From NCBI RefSeq assembly GCF_048544455.1, contig NC_133536.1, forward strand, positions 41,908,152-41,972,151: a stretch of DNA of 64,000 nucleotides, written 5' to 3'. Every line of letters begins with the position of its first letter. The first letter of the stretch is position 1. Position numbers and translations under genes: made by a program. Under the pieces are notes generated by a model. It ran no database searches. It saw nothing but the letters and a program-made list of their open reading frames with translations, and had not been told where the DNA came from. Source of the DNA: Silene latifolia. Its lineage: Eukaryota; Streptophyta; Magnoliopsida; Caryophyllales; Caryophyllaceae. Below, in pieces: positions 10,882 to 22,469 of the stretch.

Positions 10882-11195
10882 CATCTCATCAAGAATGAGA
10901 GTTTGGTGGAGTCCTCCCTAAACCACCATTTGTAAATATTTCTAACTCCCTAACTCGCATTTCAATTCTTGTATTGCATTTTTGTCATTTTTGGATTTTT
11001 ATACTTTGATCAAGATAATTATCATGTTTGAGAGAAGTGAGGGAGGGACTAATAATTTCAATTGGTATGTAGTGCTTTAGCTTAGTGTGGGGATAGCAAT
11101 TGCCTAGGCTATCCATGCCTTAGTAGTGCCCCCACAATGAAGAACACGAGGTTTTGAAGAATGAAAAATGACAAGGGATATGCAAAATACACGGA
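10882..11195 (+). other. Element B spacer between gag-protease and motif array
   Basis: No coding potential and no trace of RT, RNase H or integrase motifs. The pol deletion must lie around here. Confidence 0.6.
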
Positions 11196-11592
11196 TGGAA
11201 CTGAATCCGGGTAAAAGGGGTCGAATCCGAGCGGTTTCACGAGAATCCGCCCGTCTTCAGGCAATCCGGGCATATTGGGTAGAAGCCGCCCGTCCTTCTG
11301 AGCTGAACTTTTGAAATTTTGTGACTATAAACGAATCCGGGCGTCCTGCATTAAAATCCGCTTGTCTTCAAAAAGTCGCACGTCTTCGCTGAAAGACGCC
11401 CGTCTTTTTGGCTGAGGAAAATAAGAAAAATCCCTGTAAAGGAATCCGCCCGTCTTCTCTGAAAGACGCCCGTCCCGCATTTTCAAAATCCGACCGTCTT
11501 TGTTCAAATCCGCCCGTCTTTAGGCGAGAATTTTGAAACCCAGAACATGCAGAATCCGGGCGTACCGAAGGAAAGCCGCCCGTCTCCCCCCT
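11196..11592. promoter_or_regulatory. AATCCG/CCCGTC motif array upstream of ORF1 (element B)
   Basis: About 400 bases containing a dozen variants of AATCCGCCCGTCTTC and AAAGACGCCCGTC. The same motifs form the G+C-rich block in both LTRs (about 6540-6720 and 15918-16095), where they precede a TATA box. Here they are followed by TATTATAAAC at 11614-11623 and a pyrimidine-rich leader, then ORF1. The arrangement mimics the LTR promoter region. Confidence 0.6.
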
Positions 11593-11613
11593 GCATTTCA
11601 AATTTTTCGGGTT

Positions 11614-11623
11614 TATTATAAAC
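11614..11623 (+). promoter_or_regulatory. Putative TATA box of an internal ORF1 promoter (element B)
   Basis: TATTATAAAC lies 22 bases after the motif array and about 305 bases before the ORF1 start. A C/T-rich leader with few G residues follows. Inferred from layout only. Confidence 0.4.
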
Positions 11624-11927
11624 CCCCTCCCACATTCATTTCTTCATTTCTTCATTCAAAACACTACCCATAAACCCCATAACTCCAAAACCCTCATCCT
11701 CTCCATCACAAAAACAAGATTCCTCAACAACATTCACCAAAATCAAATCAAAACATCCTTTTAACAACAAATCAATCACTCCTCTTTCAACAAAAATCAA
11801 AACCAAGCACAAAATCTTCAACCTTTGAGTCGATTTTTGAATTCATAAAGGCAAAGCCTTTCATCTTTAAATCAATTTGGGTGCACTAGAAATTGAAGAT
11901 TTTTCACTCTTTTCTTGGTATTCATCA

Positions 11928-13436
11928 ATGGAAAGGACAAAGGGAGCAACAAAAGCAACAAAGGCAAAGGCACCAAAGGCAAAGGCACTCTCCTTAAGAC
12001 AAAAGAGTCTTCAAGTAAAGAAAGCATTGGCTATGGTGGTAGCTAGCCCAAACTTGGAAATGCAACAAGAACAACCTCCCATGAAAGCAACAACATCTTC
12101 TACTCCGGAAATTGCTCAACTTTCGAATTATCCGGAGGTAATTTTCATTTCCAAATCCCATAGGGACACTTTTGCCAAGTTTGCTAGAAAATCATTTCTA
12201 TCCACCAAGTTTATTTGTGAAGATGCCTTAGATAAGTTGGGTGTCCTTGAGCAAACTAGAGCCTTCTTTAAAGCCATGGGGTTGGAGAAATTGTTTGAAT
12301 CAAAAGAATTGACATACCCCTCCCTTACCTTAGAATTTTTGAGTTCTTTGAAAGTTAATAAGATTGAGACTATGGAGACCATCGAGTTCCGCCTAGCTAA
12401 TGTTATTAGGCGCATCTCCTTTGAGGAAATGGGTAAAGCTTTGGGTCTTAGCGATTCACCGAGTTATTTTAAGAATGTTGGCAAGTATGACCCCGACCCT
12501 CTTTGGGAGGCGATTTCCGGAAGGAAATTTGAGAACTTTCATGATAGTCGCGCTCTATTAGTCCACCATCCGGGCATTAGAGTGTGGCACAAGGTCATAA
12601 GAAACACCATCATTGCAAGAAAAGACACCAACCATTTCACCAAACTCGATTTTGTTCTTCTTGAGTCGGCCTTGAACATTGGAAGGGAATTTACCAAGCC
12701 TTTCAACTCTCTAAGGCTTTTGGTGAATAGATGGCTAAATGTTGATTGTGGGAAGAAAGACACTACCGTTATTGTGAATGGAGGTCTAGTCACTATCTTA
12801 GCTAAATACTTTGATCCGAACTTCAACAAGGATAACAAGTATGTGGCGAAGAAGGGTGGTCATCTCATTGATATTGATACTATGATGAACAAATACAAGT
12901 GGGTCTCTCATAACCCTCTTGACACTAAGTATGGATGGCTCATTAGTGAGGCTAGATCTTTCACTTTGCCTTCGAAGATTTGTCGTCTAAGTGTCCACCG
13001 GACCAACTATCTACTTCCCCTTTCAAAAGAGGCCGAATACATTATCCGACAACAAAAGGGTGAAATTGAAATGCCCTCCTCTTCCATTGTCACACTACCC
13101 TATCCTTTCGAGTACCAAGAGTTCAAACCCGAAGGTGTTGAAGCAAGAAATGATTATATGACTCTTCTTATGCAAGAGATGCACACGCAAGCCTTCAAGG
13201 ATCGGAAAGATGCTTACTTAGCCCAATATCCACCCCTCCTTCACTTAGCTAGGCAAGGACTACTTGACCCTTCATGTCCTTTGCCTAGTTGGGCGGATAG
13301 GGAAGTCTTCTTTCTGAGTGTATCTAGGGGTGAGTTTTCGGGTGACGATGAGGTTGTTGGTGATGCGGTTGATGATAACATTGATGAAGAAGCTAGTGAA
13401 GAAGGAGAAGAGGATGATGAGCAAGGTGAACAATAA
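11928..13436 (+). CDS. ATHILA ORF1-like protein (element B)
   Basis: About 502 residues starting at ATG 11928 (MERTKGATKATKAK); the 17 upstream codons open at TTG and are unlikely to be used. Lys/Ala-rich basic N-terminus, then the conserved domain of the ATHILA ORF-1 family (PF03078-type by recognition): YPEVIFI near the start and LTLEFLSSL at residues 133-141. The C-terminus is strongly acidic (about 30 mostly Asp/Glu residues). No signal peptide, membrane helix, protease or polymerase motif is visible. Function is unknown; an env-like role is sometimes proposed for the third ORF of Athila elements, but nothing here supports a membrane protein. Diverged homologues occur at 20573-22123 and 51673-53546. 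Confidence 0.82.
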   Translation: MERTKGATKATKAKAPKAKALSLRQKSLQVKKALAMVVASPNLEMQQEQPPMKATTSSTPEIAQLSNYPEVIFISKSHRDTFAKFARKSFLSTKFICEDALDKLGVLEQTRAFFKAMGLEKLFESKELTYPSLTLEFLSSLKVNKIETMETIEFRLANVIRRISFEEMGKALGLSDSPSYFKNVGKYDPDPLWEAISGRKFENFHDSRALLVHHPGIRVWHKVIRNTIIARKDTNHFTKLDFVLLESALNIGREFTKPFNSLRLLVNRWLNVDCGKKDTTVIVNGGLVTILAKYFDPNFNKDNKYVAKKGGHLIDIDTMMNKYKWVSHNPLDTKYGWLISEARSFTLPSKICRLSVHRTNYLLPLSKEAEYIIRQQKGEIEMPSSSIVTLPYPFEYQEFKPEGVEARNDYMTLLMQEMHTQAFKDRKDAYLAQYPPLLHLARQGLLDPSCPLPSWADREVFFLSVSRGEFSGDDEVVGDAVDDNIDEEASEEGEEDDEQGEQ

Positions 13437-15538
13437 AGTGAAGAAGAAAGTGGTGATGAGTCCACTTCTAGTGAGGAGGATGATGATAGTGATGATATGA
13501 TGGAAGATTAGCAAGCTTTGGAGGCTCCTACCCTCTTGAGGTTTGTCTATTTCTCTCTTTGTTTTATTTATTTATCTTGATCATTGTTGGAGTAGTCCTA
13601 GCACCATAGAGGACTAACACCTCGGCCCCATTGAGGTGTTCTCATCTTTTTGTTCCCACTTTTGAAAATTCAAAATGACAAAATTAGTTTCATGCATTGC
13701 ATCGTGTGTGCATGAACTACACCCAACCTTAGGACATTAGCAATAATGTCTAGCTCGGTTTGGGGAAGTACATGCATACACAACGGGAGGTAATCTAAAT
13801 TATCCTCTCCGTCATAAACAAAAACCATGCATCATGTAGTGTAGATTAGTGTAGCTTGCATTTAGTGTAGAAATCATGCATTATGTTTGCATAATTTCCC
13901 ATCACTTTGGCCATTGAGGATAATGCCCATATTAGTGTGGGGATGGGGAATTATAACTTAACTTTTATTCAAAAGTCCCAAAAAAAATTGAAAAATTTCG
14001 AAAAATCATAAAAATTTGAAAATTGAAAAACCAAAAACATGTTCATTTCTTTTGTAGTGTAGTCGTGTATATATTATTGTATATATTGTGTTTGTTCTAT
14101 CCTTGTTCACATTGATTGACTACGCCACATCCGAGACATGAGGATCATGAAGACCGCATGGTATGATCTTTCCAATCTCCTTTTCCTCTTTATGTTAATG
14201 ACTATGTGGCTTTATTTTGATTGATGCGGTATAACAATGTGAACTTAGGACTTGCATTTAGTTTATATGTCATATTAGTTGGTAAAATCACTTGCATTAG
14301 GATGTATATAATAGTTGCATCATGGCATATAGTTGCATTTAGATGAAATATTTTGAAAAGTGCCTAATTGAGAACTTTGACAAGAGCAACTAAGCCATTA
14401 CAAATACTTTTTCAACTTAAGACTTTGCCTACTAGAATGGTTGTAAAACACCCTAAATTGTGTCATACTAGTGTCTTTCGACCCATGACCCAAAGCCTAG
14501 TCAAGGGTTTGCATGTGAGTCACCTATTCCAACCTCGTGATCCGATGTGAACTTGGTTAACTTGTCTAGGTGACCTTGATTGACCTTGTGGTATGGCAAC
14601 CCAAAAATACTTTATATCAATAAGTTTGAATTGCACATTTCAAAGATTTTGTATGTGAAAACGTTTTATTGCCAAGGAAACCTCAAATGTTATGAAATGT
14701 CGAAATCTTGAGAATTTTAGTTGTTTTGATGGAGGCGTACCACTTCGATGTGCTTTGGAGAGGGATCCATTGAATTGGGCCCCCACACGGTTGTGAATTC
14801 AACCGCCCAGAGACAGAGTGACTATCACCCCGAAAAGCTATTGTCTAGAGGTTAACCGGTTGCCTAATAAGCGATTGGCGAAAGCAAAGGACATTAGCAC
14901 GGAAGGGACAAACCCCATCTCTAATTTTTGAAATGTGAAAGTTGAATGAGATCAATTTTTGAATACTAGTCATATCCACCCTTGTTTATAACGATTTGAG
15001 CATTTCATTCCCAAAAAGCCTTTTTGTCAAGCCACTTTGTCGAGCTTGGGACGATCCATGACCTTTACTTTTGTAGAGAACTCGAGACTTGTCATGTCAT
15101 ATGCTACTAGCATCATGGGGATCATCATTCCATACCATCCGATCGCTCTTGACGAAAGCATTTGGAAATTGAGGACGAAAGTAGTCTAGTTTAACACCAT
15201 TTGGAGGTGATTTAGTGCCATCCTCTTAGCCTTAGTAATTTGTTGAACTAGTATTTGTGACGGATTATATGCTCTTAAATTTGTTCTCTTTTAGTTGACT
15301 TCGCCACTTGATGAGGAAGTGGCTATTCCTTTTGTAGATGCATCCATTATTTGATTTTGTGTGCTTAATGTTTGGATGTGTCGCCATTTTGGCAAGACCC
15401 ACCTTGCCTTGCAAGAAGGCATCCTACCTCATGGTTGTCTTGTTGTGAGTTTAAGGGGCGGAGTGAGACCCTCTAATTGTCTCATGTCGGCTATGTTATT
15501 AGGTTAGTTTAAATAATGGTCCTAGTCTTTGTCACCTC
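13437..15538 (+). other. Element B 3' non-coding region
   Basis: About 2.1 kb after ORF1 with no frame of significance, typical of the long 3' spacer of Athila elements. A-rich run at about 13978-14035. Short frames here (such as 14368-14550) have no recognisable similarity. Confidence 0.7.
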
Positions 15539-15576
15539 TTTACTCGGGACGAGCAAAGGTTCGGTTTGGGGATATT
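15539..15576 (+). other. Pre-PPT stem-loop and polypurine tract (element B)
   Basis: TTTACTC (15539-15545) pairs with GAGCAAA (15551-15557) around loop GGGAC, with one mismatch. The purine-rich GGTTTGGGGATATT then abuts the right LTR at 15577. Confidence 0.75.
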
Positions 15577-17321
15577 TGATGTGACCATAATTAGCGCATA
15601 TTTAGTCCCCGAATTAGCCTTGTTCCCATGCTTTTTAGTGCATATTTGGGTCATTTATTGTCTTTAGTTCTTTGTTTTGCATATTCTTTGAGGTTTTGTG
15701 TCCTTGGTAGGAAAGGAGTGCAAACCTTGCATTTTCATGGCAAAATGAGACTAAATTGATTGAATTCAATGACCAAGCATCAAGGAGAGACAGATTAGAA
15801 GGCCTTTGTACATATTATAGTAGTTGGGCAATGATGAGGAAAGATCCTTGTATCCCCAAGGAAATCCCCAAGGATTTTATGAAGGAAAGGAAGGAAAGAA
15901 GAAAGAAGTGAAGCTGTCCAGCAATCCGTGCGGATTGACTGGAAGACGCCCGTCCTCCACCTCCACAATCCGGCCGTCTTCTCCCAAAGACGCCCGGGCA
16001 GCAAGCCCAGAAGACGCGCGGATTCCCTTGAAGACGCCTGGGCAGAGACTGCTGAATCCGACCGTCCCGTGCCTAAGACGCACGGATTCCAAGACAGCAA
16101 GATTTTGTTTCTTCAAGCTTCAATGAAAGATGCCCATTCTTTGAAAAATACCGGCGTTTCCCTGCTCAAATCTCAAAAGTGTAATTACTAGTTTAGCCCT
16201 TAGTTAACCCTAATGCATCCATCTAATTTCCACTATAAATACCCCATTAGTCTAATTAGAAGAGCATGTTCTTCTTATCAATTCTTATAGTAGTTAATAT
16301 CAATCAAATCTCTCTTTAGTTTTGTAATCAATAATTAATCAAGTTTTAATACAAGTTTTATTTCCTTAATCTCTCTTTTGTTCATCCTTTATTTTGGGTA
16401 ATTGAAGATTATTTGGGTTATTATTGGGAGATTGACAACCTCTCAATCAAGCATCAAGTACTTCTTTTATTCTTTGCTTTATTATTGGAATCATTAGTAG
16501 GTATAATTCTCTTAATCCCTTTTTAATTATTGTTAATTACTTTAATTTGTTCATCATGTTTCATTTTGTTGGTATGATTGACAACTTTGCTAGCATGATC
16601 AACATGATAATGAGTGAGTAGTGACCTAGCTAGGGTTAATGGGTAATTAGAGGAAACCAACATGGGGAATGATTCATGCTTAAATTAATATGCTTTCATG
16701 GTTTATTTGCTTGCTTGTTTTGATCTCAACTCATGCACATGTTATGTTTGATGAAATGCGAGCCTATGAATCCTTGCATTTTTTACCCATCACCTATCTT
16801 TTCAATGAGACTTGTAAGACATAAACCAACTCGAGTCTCATTAGACCATGCATGTTGTTGAGTAGGGAAGACTAAGTCGACTTGTAGGTGTTGTACAATC
16901 TAATCGATTCGGCTCCGGGACCCAAACTTTCCTAGGATTGTAAGATATAACCCAACTCAACCCATCACAACAATAATTGCTTGCTTATAATTTGAGAACA
17001 TGTTTGTATGATCAATTCCCATGAAACCCCTATGACTCCATGACACCCTAGTGCTTTTTATCAATTGTTTACAACCCTTTTAGTTCATCTTGCTTGTTTA
17101 CTTTCATTGCTATTTAGTTTAGTGACCTTCTACATCAACCCAAATTGTGACACCCCTAAGACACCACTAGTTTCAATAGAAATCTCATCTCAATTCCCGT
17201 CCCTTGGGATCCGACCTTTACTTGCCTCTTTACTAATTGTAGAGTTGTTTGTGAAGTTATAAATTGTGTTTTGGTCTAGGTGCTCCTAACGACAAGTTAC
17301 CGAAAAGATTTAGTCTGGCCA
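15577..17321 (+). repeat. Element B right LTR (1,745 bp)
   Basis: Same length as the left LTR and nearly identical. TATA box at 16234-16241; motif block at about 15918-16095. Confidence 0.94.
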
Positions 17322-17388
17322 TATGTAATGTTTAATGATTGAAAGTTTCCGCTATGTAGTGATTAATTTGTGTAGAATAATTTGTTTA

Positions 17389-19019
17389 TGTTGAAGCTTG
17401 AACATTGAAGAGTCTATTGATCCAAAATACTCAAGACGGGGGGGGGGGGGTGAATTGAGGATTTAAAACTTTTGAAAGCTTTTTCGACTGTATGAATGTA
17501 ATTGATTATTTAAAGTTTATTGATTAAACTTTAATTAATCAACTAATGAAAGTAAACGAAATAAACAAACAAACGAAAGAACGAGGAGACACACGATTTT
17601 TGAAGTGGTTCAGTTTCACAAGTCGAAACCTACATCCACTATTCTCGATTAATAAATTTAGTACCTTTCTACGGATTACAAATTTACTAACCCAACTCGT
17701 ACAACTGACTCTAGATGTAACTCAATGAGTACCGTTAAATACTCGAGTGACTAACTTACGCTAATAAGAAAGCACTAATGATTCTTCTAAATAGTTCACG
17801 TTAATGAACAAGTAAGAGATCAATTATAGCACTATTATCTTATAACGATAACAATATGAACAAGTATGCGAGCTTTAAAATACAAGACCTTTCAAAAATA
17901 ACAAAATGGTTTTTCAACTTGAAAACACACGATTTTGCTTTGTGAAAAATAAGAACAATTTTTATGCTTAAGGTCTCCACTTTAAATGTTGTAAATAGCA
18001 AAGTATTTAAAGGAAGAAAAGAGTAGGCAACTCGGTTTTGCACAAACCCTAATAGCCAAAATAATAAGATATGTAAACAAATCATATCTTCTATTATCTC
18101 TTTCCTAAAAGCCTTAAAAGATAATAAAGAATATTCCAAGAGATAGAATATAATCTATTCAAATATTATCTTTACTATAAATTCCAAGATATGATAAGAT
18201 TTCCTAAAACAAGAATATCTTTTATCACAAACAAATATATTAAGTAAGATATATAAGATATGTAAAGATATTATTATAGAATAAAATCTTTACCAAATAT
18301 ACCCTAGGTGACACGAGATGTCACGGCTCATATGCCTCGTGACTCGTGCAAATCCTAGTCTTAACATATAGGTTAGAATTTAGGTTTTAAGAGAGGCTAT
18401 GTTGAAACCCTAATTAGTAGCATGGTCCAACTCATAAGTTGGTCCAAAATAACTACTAGTCAATGTCCAACATAAAACCAAACTCCGCACTAAACCGGAC
18501 TTTATTATATAAATACCTTTATCAAAACATTAAAAATAAACTTTAAACAATTTTCAAAACAATTTTTGAAACAATATAAGTCGTGTATAAAAACTCAGCA
18601 TCTCAATGTTATAGTAGGAGAGCTATAACATTGAGCTCTTTTACTAGTAATGTTATAGCTGCAAAGCTATAACTTTACCAATTCAAGAAACGCATTCTTG
18701 GTTATCATTACGAGATAATCACCTATACTATGCTAATCTTCAAGGAAATCTTAGAGTATAGGCTACGTCATCATCCAAGCTTGATTAATCTTTAGACGGA
18801 CTTCGACTTCATATAAATCTTGAATGAATCTTTATATCGTTTGATCTTGAATAGAGGCTTGAACTTTTCATACGATCATCACAATCTTCTTTATTGCTCG
18901 TTTGTAATAAGTTGATTCTAAAATACTTTGACAAACGATTACACGCACAAGTATATAAAATACAAAACACCTTGACATCATCAAAACATAAACATATATA
19001 TAAGCTATATGGTTCAACA
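17389..19019. mobile_element. SIRE/Maximus-like Copia solo LTR
   Basis: Begins TGTTGAA and ends TTCAACA (7-bp perfect inverted termini). Near the left end it has a G-run followed by TGAATTGAGG, and near the right end CTTGACATCATCAAAAC; both are typical of plant SIRE-type LTRs. No primer site or coding region follows, so it is a solo LTR in the interior of A. The flanking pentamers (GTTTA and AACAT) do not match, so either the ends are off or recombination removed the duplication. Two adjacent perfect hairpins lie at 18602-18673. Confidence 0.55.
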
Positions 19020-19379
19020 AACATGATAGTAATGCACTTGGATAACGTATGGAGAATTTATCGTTAATTATGTGTTTTGATTAACGTAAGTATAAGTTGC
19101 TAGCAATGTGGTAAGACGAGTTTAGACATGATACAATGACATAATTGCGTATACGGATGACTCGGTAGCAGGTAAACCATGTTGTGTGAAGTTTGTTGTA
19201 GCGTAATGTGATATGAATCCTATCTAATGAGACGGTATGACATTTGAGTAGTAATGATAATATATGAGTGAGTACGATAACCAGTGACAACTACCGAACT
19301 TGGTTTGGAATCGACACGTAATATTGTTTTGCAGGAATCTTCAGTTAATTTTGTAATTCTGACCGTGTACTCAACCTTA
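19020..19379 (+). other. Element A interior, non-coding segment before the palindrome array
   Basis: No coding potential. The TTGCAGGAATCTTC text near 19331 corresponds to TTGCAGGGATTTCATC near 50457 in element D, which confirms homology of the two interiors. Confidence 0.65.
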
Positions 19380-19542
19380 CTTGACCGAGTGCGAGTGCTT
19401 ACTAGACCGAGTAGACCTCACTTGATCTAGTTAGGAAGCTATGACGTCGAGATGTGGGAATTTTCTGCGGATACTCGACGAAATAGCACCTACTCGATCG
19501 AGTAGAGGGCACTCGATCGAGTACCCTAGGCACTCGATCGAG
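19380..19542. promoter_or_regulatory. Palindrome array upstream of ORF1 (element A)
   Basis: CTCGATCGAG/CTTGACCGAG variants start at 19380, 19402, 19421, 19474, 19493, 19512 and 19533. Steps are 22, 19, 53, 19, 19 and 21 bp. TCATAAAA at 19573-19580 and a pyrimidine-rich leader follow. Compare the same order (array, TATA-like, leader) in the LTR at 4401-4560. Confidence 0.6.
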
Positions 19543-19733
19543 TAGGCTACAGTACAGTGGCTTTTACGGGTTTCATAAAACCCTTGTTTTTCCTCATTCT
19601 TCTTATTCTTTCCTCTTCTTTTGAAACCCTAACCTCCAAAACCTCTCAAAACTCTTATAATTTGTGTTTGTGGTGATTAATTCGGGTAGTTTTCTTTGCT
19701 TTGATTCATTCTTTCACTTCCTATTTGATAAAG

Positions 19734-20572
19734 GTATGAATTTCTTTCCTAATTTCATGTTTTCATCACTTAGAATCTATTGGAATGATAGAATAATCTG
19801 AAATTTCGATATATATGGATGTAAAGTTGCTTGTAATTGTTGTAATATAATCCACACGCTTCCCTTTCATGATTGTTGATGTTTATTGTGCTAAAAATAG
19901 ATTAGAAATTGCAAACTTGGGGGACGAATTTTCTAGGGTTTGTGAATCAAATTGATTTTTTTTGGGCATTCTTTACATGTTGGATGGTAAAATTGAGTAG
20001 TATATGTTGCATATATCATGTTGGAAGTTGGATTTTGTGATTTCCACCTTAAAATTTGCCTTAAAAGTCCGTCTTAAAAGTGCCCCAAATTGAAATTCGT
20101 TTTCTATAATTGAGACTTTGTGTTGAATATGAATGAATGTGTAAGAGCTAAACCTTTGATATGGTAGTAGTGATGATTAATTCTTGTCAAATATGCCAAA
20201 TTGTTATAGCTGTAAAGACCGTCTGACTATTTGACTTGAGGAGTTGCTCATAATGTTGAATGTCAGTGATGGCGTGTACTTAGTTGCCTTTCTATGAGCA
20301 TACATGAATGTTTCACCTGTTTTCAAGTATATATGGAGTAGTATTTGAGCCATGTCTTGACAGTTGAAGTAGTCGAATAAATCATGTTTATCCATGCTAA
20401 AAATTTTCACAGCTATAGAGATCGTCTGAAATGCTATGAACTGAATTTATATAAATAATTTGGTAATTGGTTGGTGAAATTGTGTACATAGATGATTATT
20501 CAATGTTCAATGTGTGTAAATTACATGTTTTAAGTGCCTATGCAAGTATGTGTAAATTGTATGCTGAAACAG
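19734..20572 (+). other. Putative 5'-UTR intron of ORF1 (element A)
   Basis: Donor AAG/GTATGA at 19733/19734 and acceptor GAAACAG ending at 20572, directly before the ORF1 ATG. The interval has no reading frame and is U-rich, like plant introns. Element D has a comparable interval (50895-51671) with stronger sites, which supports both. The acceptor here lacks a strong pyrimidine tract. Confidence 0.45.
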
Positions 20573-22123
20573 ATGCCGAGACTGAACCTGGGGACCCGTC
20601 AAAGTAAGAGGGGGAGGGCTTCTCAGCCCGAAATTGGGGAGGGTAGCGGACCGGTCGTACCGTCTGTACCCGAGTATCCTTCGGTTGTCTTTGTGGACTT
20701 CAAACAGAGAGAGAGATTTGTAGCGTTACAGAAACGCAAGATGAGACCCACCCGTTGTGTGGACACCACACTTCTTGATGACCTGGGGATTGAGACGGAT
20801 GTCCGTCATATCTTTGAGACCTTGGGGTTCACGGGGTTGTATCGTTTGATAAAGCATACCTATCCTTTTCTGACCTTGGAATTCATGAGCTCGTTTAAAT
20901 ACGAGCCAGCTGTACAGTCTGTTGAGTTCTGTCTTATGAACACGAGTTTTGTGTTGACCATGGACCTCTTTGCTTCTCACCTTGGTTTGGCTAAGCCTCC
21001 CAAGGATTCCATCAGCGAGATTCCATCTGAGTGCGGGGTTTGCCGCCTTATGCCTTGTTTGTCTGGGAAGTCAGCTCCCACCTCCAGTAACATGTTGATT
21101 AACGATGTTCAACATGTCACTTTGAGGATCTTCCTTCGTTCTATATCGAATCTTCTTTATGAGAGGCCGGATATGAGTAAGCTGAACAATCACGAGTTGT
21201 TGCTTTTGATGTCTTATCTTAACCCGGAGCGGGCTAAGAGGGTGGTCTTCAATGCTCCTGCCATGGTCTGTGCTAGCCTTGCTTTGATGGCTACTTCTAC
21301 CCCTAGGTACTTGAGTTGTGGTGCTCTTGACACCCGGTTAGCTGAAAAGGTAGCCTCCTTTGAGGCTTCTTCTGAGTACGTTCCCCTATCCACACCAGTG
21401 CCTACTATGGACAGAGACTACTACCTCGACCTGAAATGGTTGAGAACCTTGGAGGATGGTAGCCTAGCGTGGAGGCTGTGGGGTATGAGCTGGATGAGGA
21501 TCCCGGCTCCTGAGCACCTTCCACCGACTGAGCCCTTGGATGCGGTTGATTCAGATGAGGAAGATGAGGATGCACCTCGACAGTTACAGACATACCTCAT
21601 TGACGACACGATCCTTCGGGTGATGCCTGAGCCGAAGAAGGGGGAGAACGTGAGAGCGGCGGAGGATAGGCCCAGGTTGGGGAGAGGACCTCGTCGTGTG
21701 AGGGAGAGGACAGCAGAGACCAGACCACAGCCAGCAGCGCCACAGCAGCACCCTTTTCCTTGCTACCCCTACCTCGATACCCCAGAGACGCGTTCGAGCT
21801 ACTTGGCAGAGAGAGTGTCATCTACTTTGACACTCCGCAACATGCATGAGATTGCATATGCTCAGGGTATTGGGACCGAGGGACCACATCCAGTGTGGTG
21901 GAGCGGAGTTGGAGAATATAGTGGGGTTTTCCACTCCTTTGGAGTGGACATGGCGGCATGGGGGACACCTCAGTCCTTTGCTTTTGGTGGCTTGACCCCA
22001 TGGTATGAGAGTCCAGGCGCTGGAACAGAGGTTGATGCGGGTCTTGGGTCATCAGGAGCAGGCACCTCGGGAGGGGATGGTGGTGGAGATGAGATAATGG
22101 ATGAGCAGCAGCAGCAGGAGTGA
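20573..22123 (+). CDS. ATHILA ORF1-like protein (element A)
   Basis: About 516 residues from ATG 20573 (MPRLNLGTRQSKRG). The frame extends upstream, but those start codons lie inside the likely intron. The conserved domain includes YPSVVFVDF near residue 35, LTLEFMSS at 100-107 and LLYERPDMSKLN further on. A low-complexity acidic and proline region follows, then a segment LRNMHEIAYAQG...GVFHSFGVD that is shared with element D but not B, and a Gly/Gln-rich tail. No gag, protease or polymerase motif is present. It is the only intact frame of element A, which is odd for an LTR element and implies either selection for the protein or recent insertion. Flanked on both sides by palindrome arrays. 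Function unknown. Confidence 0.8.
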   Translation: MPRLNLGTRQSKRGRASQPEIGEGSGPVVPSVPEYPSVVFVDFKQRERFVALQKRKMRPTRCVDTTLLDDLGIETDVRHIFETLGFTGLYRLIKHTYPFLTLEFMSSFKYEPAVQSVEFCLMNTSFVLTMDLFASHLGLAKPPKDSISEIPSECGVCRLMPCLSGKSAPTSSNMLINDVQHVTLRIFLRSISNLLYERPDMSKLNNHELLLLMSYLNPERAKRVVFNAPAMVCASLALMATSTPRYLSCGALDTRLAEKVASFEASSEYVPLSTPVPTMDRDYYLDLKWLRTLEDGSLAWRLWGMSWMRIPAPEHLPPTEPLDAVDSDEEDEDAPRQLQTYLIDDTILRVMPEPKKGENVRAAEDRPRLGRGPRRVRERTAETRPQPAAPQQHPFPCYPYLDTPETRSSYLAERVSSTLTLRNMHEIAYAQGIGTEGPHPVWWSGVGEYSGVFHSFGVDMAAWGTPQSFAFGGLTPWYESPGAGTEVDAGLGSSGAGTSGGDGGGDEIMDEQQQQE

Positions 22124-22303
22124 TACTCCTTTTTCCTTCTCTTGTTTTTGGTTTGGTTGTGTTGGATGATAGTAGTCGTTGTTAGTTAGTACTTTTACTT
22201 TGGTTTGTATGGATGGCCGTAAGGCCGAATTTGCTTGGTTAGACTTGTTTGCAGGATTTTGAGGAGTCGGGTTGTCATCCCGACTCGCGTTCATCGGACA
22301 TCT
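22124..22303 (+). other. ORF1 3' flank (element A)
   Basis: T/G-rich sequence with no coding potential, running into the AT dinucleotide repeat. Confidence 0.5.
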
Positions 22304-22430
<127 letters not shown>

Positions 22431-22469
22431 TGTTATGACAGGAATATCTCGAAGGTTTTGACCTGTGGC

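Larger units (their letters stand above)
6198..17321 (+). mobile_element. Element B: Athila-like LTR retrotransposon lacking pol
   Basis: TGATGTG...GGCCA boundaries, flanked by the 5-bp duplication TATGT (6193-6197 and 17322-17326). Both LTRs are exactly 1,745 bp (6198-7942 and 15577-17321) with few differences, so insertion is recent. The primer site TGGTGCCGTTGCCGGGGA (tRNA-Asp type) is at 7947-7964. The interior has a gag-protease frame (8083-10881) and an ATHILA ORF1-like gene (11928-13436). RT, RNase H and integrase are missing, so mobility would need proteins supplied in trans. It is nested in element A. Confidence 0.93.
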
